A stretch of DNA of 64,000 nt from Imbricaverruca yamaguchii (lineage: Eukaryota > Arthropoda > Thecostraca > Neoverrucidae): positions 62,001 through 126,000 of the forward strand of contig JAOTOL010000862.1 of NCBI GenBank assembly GCA_034440575.1, given 5' to 3'. The translations under genes were made by a program, and so were the position numbers. The notes under the pieces are model-generated. The model saw only the letters and a program-made list of their open reading frames with translations, was not told the DNA's origin and ran no database searches. Position 1 is the first letter of the stretch. Each line of letters begins with the position of its first letter. Shown in pieces: positions 61,363 to 64,000 of the stretch.

Positions 61363-61671
61363 CGACTGACCATATTCCGCACCCTGGGGTGTTCAAAGGA
61401 CCACCATTCGCATCTGGAGGTGGTCGGGTGACCACAGCGGTAGGCCAGTGTTTGGTTTACTCAACGATTTGTTAATTTAATCTTTGCACCGTACTCTTTG
61501 AGTGGTATGCACGTCCAATGGAAAGACTGATACTGCACAAGGCATTCTGTGTATTGTCAGGAGCATTCAACAGTGTTAAAAATAACGTGCTTTGATTGTG
61601 TTTGCAGGCGAAGTCAAGTTCAAGTCCATGCTTGATCCCGTGAAATGTGATATCATGTCTTAAGCTTTGTA
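61363..61671. other. Unannotated interval
   Basis: No gene or repeat recognised between the hexamer array and copy 3 of the LINE. Confidence 0.4.
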
Positions 61672-63048
61672 AAGACATAAATACATAACAGATTAGTGCA
61701 ACTATGAGCCACAAGGGCCCTTCTTGGTTGCACTCTGTACACTGAACCAGTTGCCCACCAAATCTGTCAATCAGCCCTCCCTGTAATACTGAAAAGCAAG
61801 CCCTCTCTTCTTATCATGATTGTCTATGCTGTTTTTAAAGATGTTCAATGTGCTGCTACTGACGATGTTTTCTGGCAGCTGGTTCCAGTGTTCCACTACC
61901 CTGTTGGTGAAGAAAGTTTGCCTTAACCTTGTTCTGCTGTGGTTAACTTTAATTTTGAATTTATGACCTCTAATTGCATCATTTCGGTTAAATTCAAACA
62001 TTTCCCCTAGGTATCCCCTCTCCAGACCATTGACAAATTTAAAGACCCCGATGAGATCTCCTCTCAGCCTTCTATATCTAAGTGAAAACATATTCAATTT
62101 CTTCAATCTTTCCTCATATGCCAGGTTGCTTATGCCATTAACCATTTTTGTAGCCCTCTTTTGTACTCTCTCTAAAAGCCAACAATCTTTTTCATAGCTA
62201 GGAGACCAAGCTTGGATGCAGTATTCCAAATGTGGCCTGATGTATGCACAGTAAAGCTTCCTGATCACTTCCTCACTTCTGTATGATACATTCCTATTTA
62301 TTGCCCCGAGCATTCTCAGTGCCTTCTTCCTGGCTTCCTTGGTCTGTTCTGATGCCCCCAGTTTTGTGTTTAGAATAACACCTAAATCCTTCTCCTGTTT
62401 AGTCACTGATAGCACTTGGCCACCCATCAAGTATGGAGCCTTCATATGCTGCTTACCTACATGCATGATTTTGCACTTATCAAAGTTAAATTTCATTTGC
62501 CATTCTTCGGACCACTTCATAAGTTCGTCTAAGTCTTTTTGCAGCGAGATATGCTCATCCTGTCCTGTTATTGCCCTAAAGACCTTCAAATCATCCGCAA
62601 ATTTCAAAACTTTACTGCTTAGGCCACTTTCAATGTTATTTACAAATATAATGAACAGTAATGGCCCTAGTACTGACCCCTGGGGGACTCCACTAAGAAC
62701 ATTTTGCCATGATGACTTTGTACCATTTAGCATCACTCTTTGCTGTCTATCTGAAAGCCACAACTCTATCCATTTTAAGATGCTACCTGCAATACCATGG
62801 GACTGAAGCTGTATCATTAACCGTTTATGGGGTACCTTGTCAAAGGCCTTACTAAAGTCAAGATATGCTACATCAACCTGATTTCCCTGAACAAATTGTT
62901 CTGTGGGAAGTTCAAAAAGTCCAAGAGGTTTGTGAGACACGATCGTCCTTTTCTAAACCCATGTTGAGTATCTTGAATCAATCTGCTACCTTCCAGATAA
63001 CTAAATATTCTATCCTTGATAATTGATTCGAGTACCTTGCAGACTATA
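61672..63048 (-). mobile_element. CR1-like LINE, copy 3 (5'-truncated RT and 3' end)
   Basis: Reads leftward from 63048. The RT part begins at VCKVLES, has one slip near 62895 (62940-61771 is then open for 389 codons), and includes LDFSKAFDKVPHKR, GVPQGSVLGPLLF and FADDLKVF, then the C-terminal cysteine-containing region and stop at 61771. The 3' UTR ends with a TTATGTATTTATGTC tail (about 61672-61690). It retains the usual GxPQGSVLG where copy 1 has GLPHGSVLG, and Lys where copy 1 has a stop, so it is the better guide to the family. It lacks the linker and endonuclease, so it cannot move on its own. Confidence 0.94.
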
Positions 63049-64000
63049 GTACCTTGTGGTGTGGTTATACGGCATATATTTATTGGAATAACTTTCAGGA
63101 AGAATTCCAAAGCCTACATTAAAATCCCCTCACAATGCAGGTTTGTGGTGAACATTTCAACAACTAGATATATCTTCTTTCACAATTGTTCGGTGGCCAT
63201 TATTAGCGTGTATTGACCATCGCACTGGGGAACGTTTTTCCAACAGAATGAGAAGAAATCGGAATCTTTTGGGGACTTATTCGAGTTCAGTGTGCCCATC
63301 TGCCACAGAACACCCATAAGCATATATATTAGGCTGTATCATCGACACTTTTATTGCCGCTGATCACGGCGAATCTATGACTTTGTCATGCTCAATGGAC
63401 GCGAGAACAATAAGCCACCATTCATTGTTCTTGAATATTATCCCCCATCCTGCACAAAGCGGAACCATTTCTGGTGCGCTTGTGCACAGACTACATTAGC
63501 GCCGCCACGCGACCAATGTCCAGCCTACCGTGGCAACTTCGCTTGTGGCTGCTGTAGCTCCTCTTGCAATGGTCACGGAGATAAAATATGATTGCTGACA
63601 TATTCCGAAGCATTCTAATAGCGAGTGGGCGTTTCAGTGGGCGTTTTCATCACGCTTCAGCTCCGTTGAAAGTTATCGGGTGGGACCAAACACCATAGAA
63701 GCTCTGATGGCTTTATTGGTGTGTAAATGTAGTCTGCATCATGACGTTTGACGTCCTGCCTGCCTTTGCCATGCCATACATGTAATTCTACTCTGCCTCC
63801 TGCCTCAGCCTTACTCTACCTAGGTGTCATTATTCCTACCCGTCCCTGCCGCCAGCCTCTCCCTGTATCTTGCCTGCACCATCACCCTGCACTTCCTGTA
63901 ATTATCCCGCGGCTGCATCTCCCGCACTTTGCACTGGCTCCCCCTGTCGCCTGCCTCTCCCTATACTCTCTACGTCTGTTATGGGCGTTGATAATAATGC
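63049..64000. other. Unannotated interval
   Basis: The right end is pyrimidine-rich (CCTGCCTCTCCCT-type repetition from 63750). No gene is recognised; a 67-codon cysteine-rich frame at 63388-63591 is too short and unsupported to call. Confidence 0.4.

Noticed and set aside
63388..63591. Short cysteine-rich plus-strand frame as a secreted peptide
   Set aside because: No signal peptide, no splice support and an ordinary length for a chance frame.

Overview
This looks like nuclear DNA of an invertebrate animal, probably an arthropod and perhaps a crustacean. The evidence is spliced genes with GT/AG junctions, an atonal-family bHLH gene, and the transposon mix (hAT, PIF/Harbinger, a CCHC-gag LINE and a CR1-like LINE). 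The species cannot be fixed from sequence alone. Summing the intervals listed here, roughly a third of the window is tandem repeat, with unit lengths from 2 to 260 bp. Most long open frames are those repeats read in a frame without stops, not genes.

Two host genes can be assembled with matching exon phases. On the minus strand, 545-2005 carries a two-exon atonal-like transcription factor with its bHLH at the C-terminus. On the plus strand, 39898-45756 carries a four-exon METTL24-like membrane-anchored methyltransferase-family gene (about 296 residues). Its introns have taken up a CR1-like LINE and a tRNA-derived SINE, and its exon 3 splice donor has been multiplied in tandem. A broken glutamine synthetase fragment lies at 29970-30281 (minus), with its 3' part duplicated in 65-bp units. 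Weaker exon-like pieces are at 36856-37493 (minus) and 9695-9908 (plus).

Layout. 1-2.5 kb: bHLH gene. 2.5-29.5 kb: a chain of unrelated minisatellites (56, 23, 26, 20, 14, 20, 19, 16, 28, 24, 53, 45 and 33 bp units) and long (GT)n, (CT)n and (AC)n tracts, with small inverted-repeat elements between them. 29.9-31.4 kb: glutamine synthetase remnant beside an ATTCM-type satellite. 32.8-33.4 kb: 16-bp array. 33.6-36.8 kb: a complete hAT element with terminal inverted repeats and an 8-bp target duplication. 39-46 kb: the METTL24-like gene. 46-50 kb: 18-, 22- and 24-bp arrays and a second SINE copy. 52.4-54.1 kb: a foldback element and a PIF/Harbinger remnant. 55.3-59.2 kb: a decayed I/jockey-like LINE (minus). 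59.2-63.05 kb: two more copies of the CR1-like LINE, flanking a 260-bp tandem duplication and a GTCACR hexamer satellite.

The most unusual observation is that both the METTL24-like gene and the glutamine synthetase remnant show short tandem duplications that copy an exon 3' end together with its splice donor. I found no convincing new multi-gene system.
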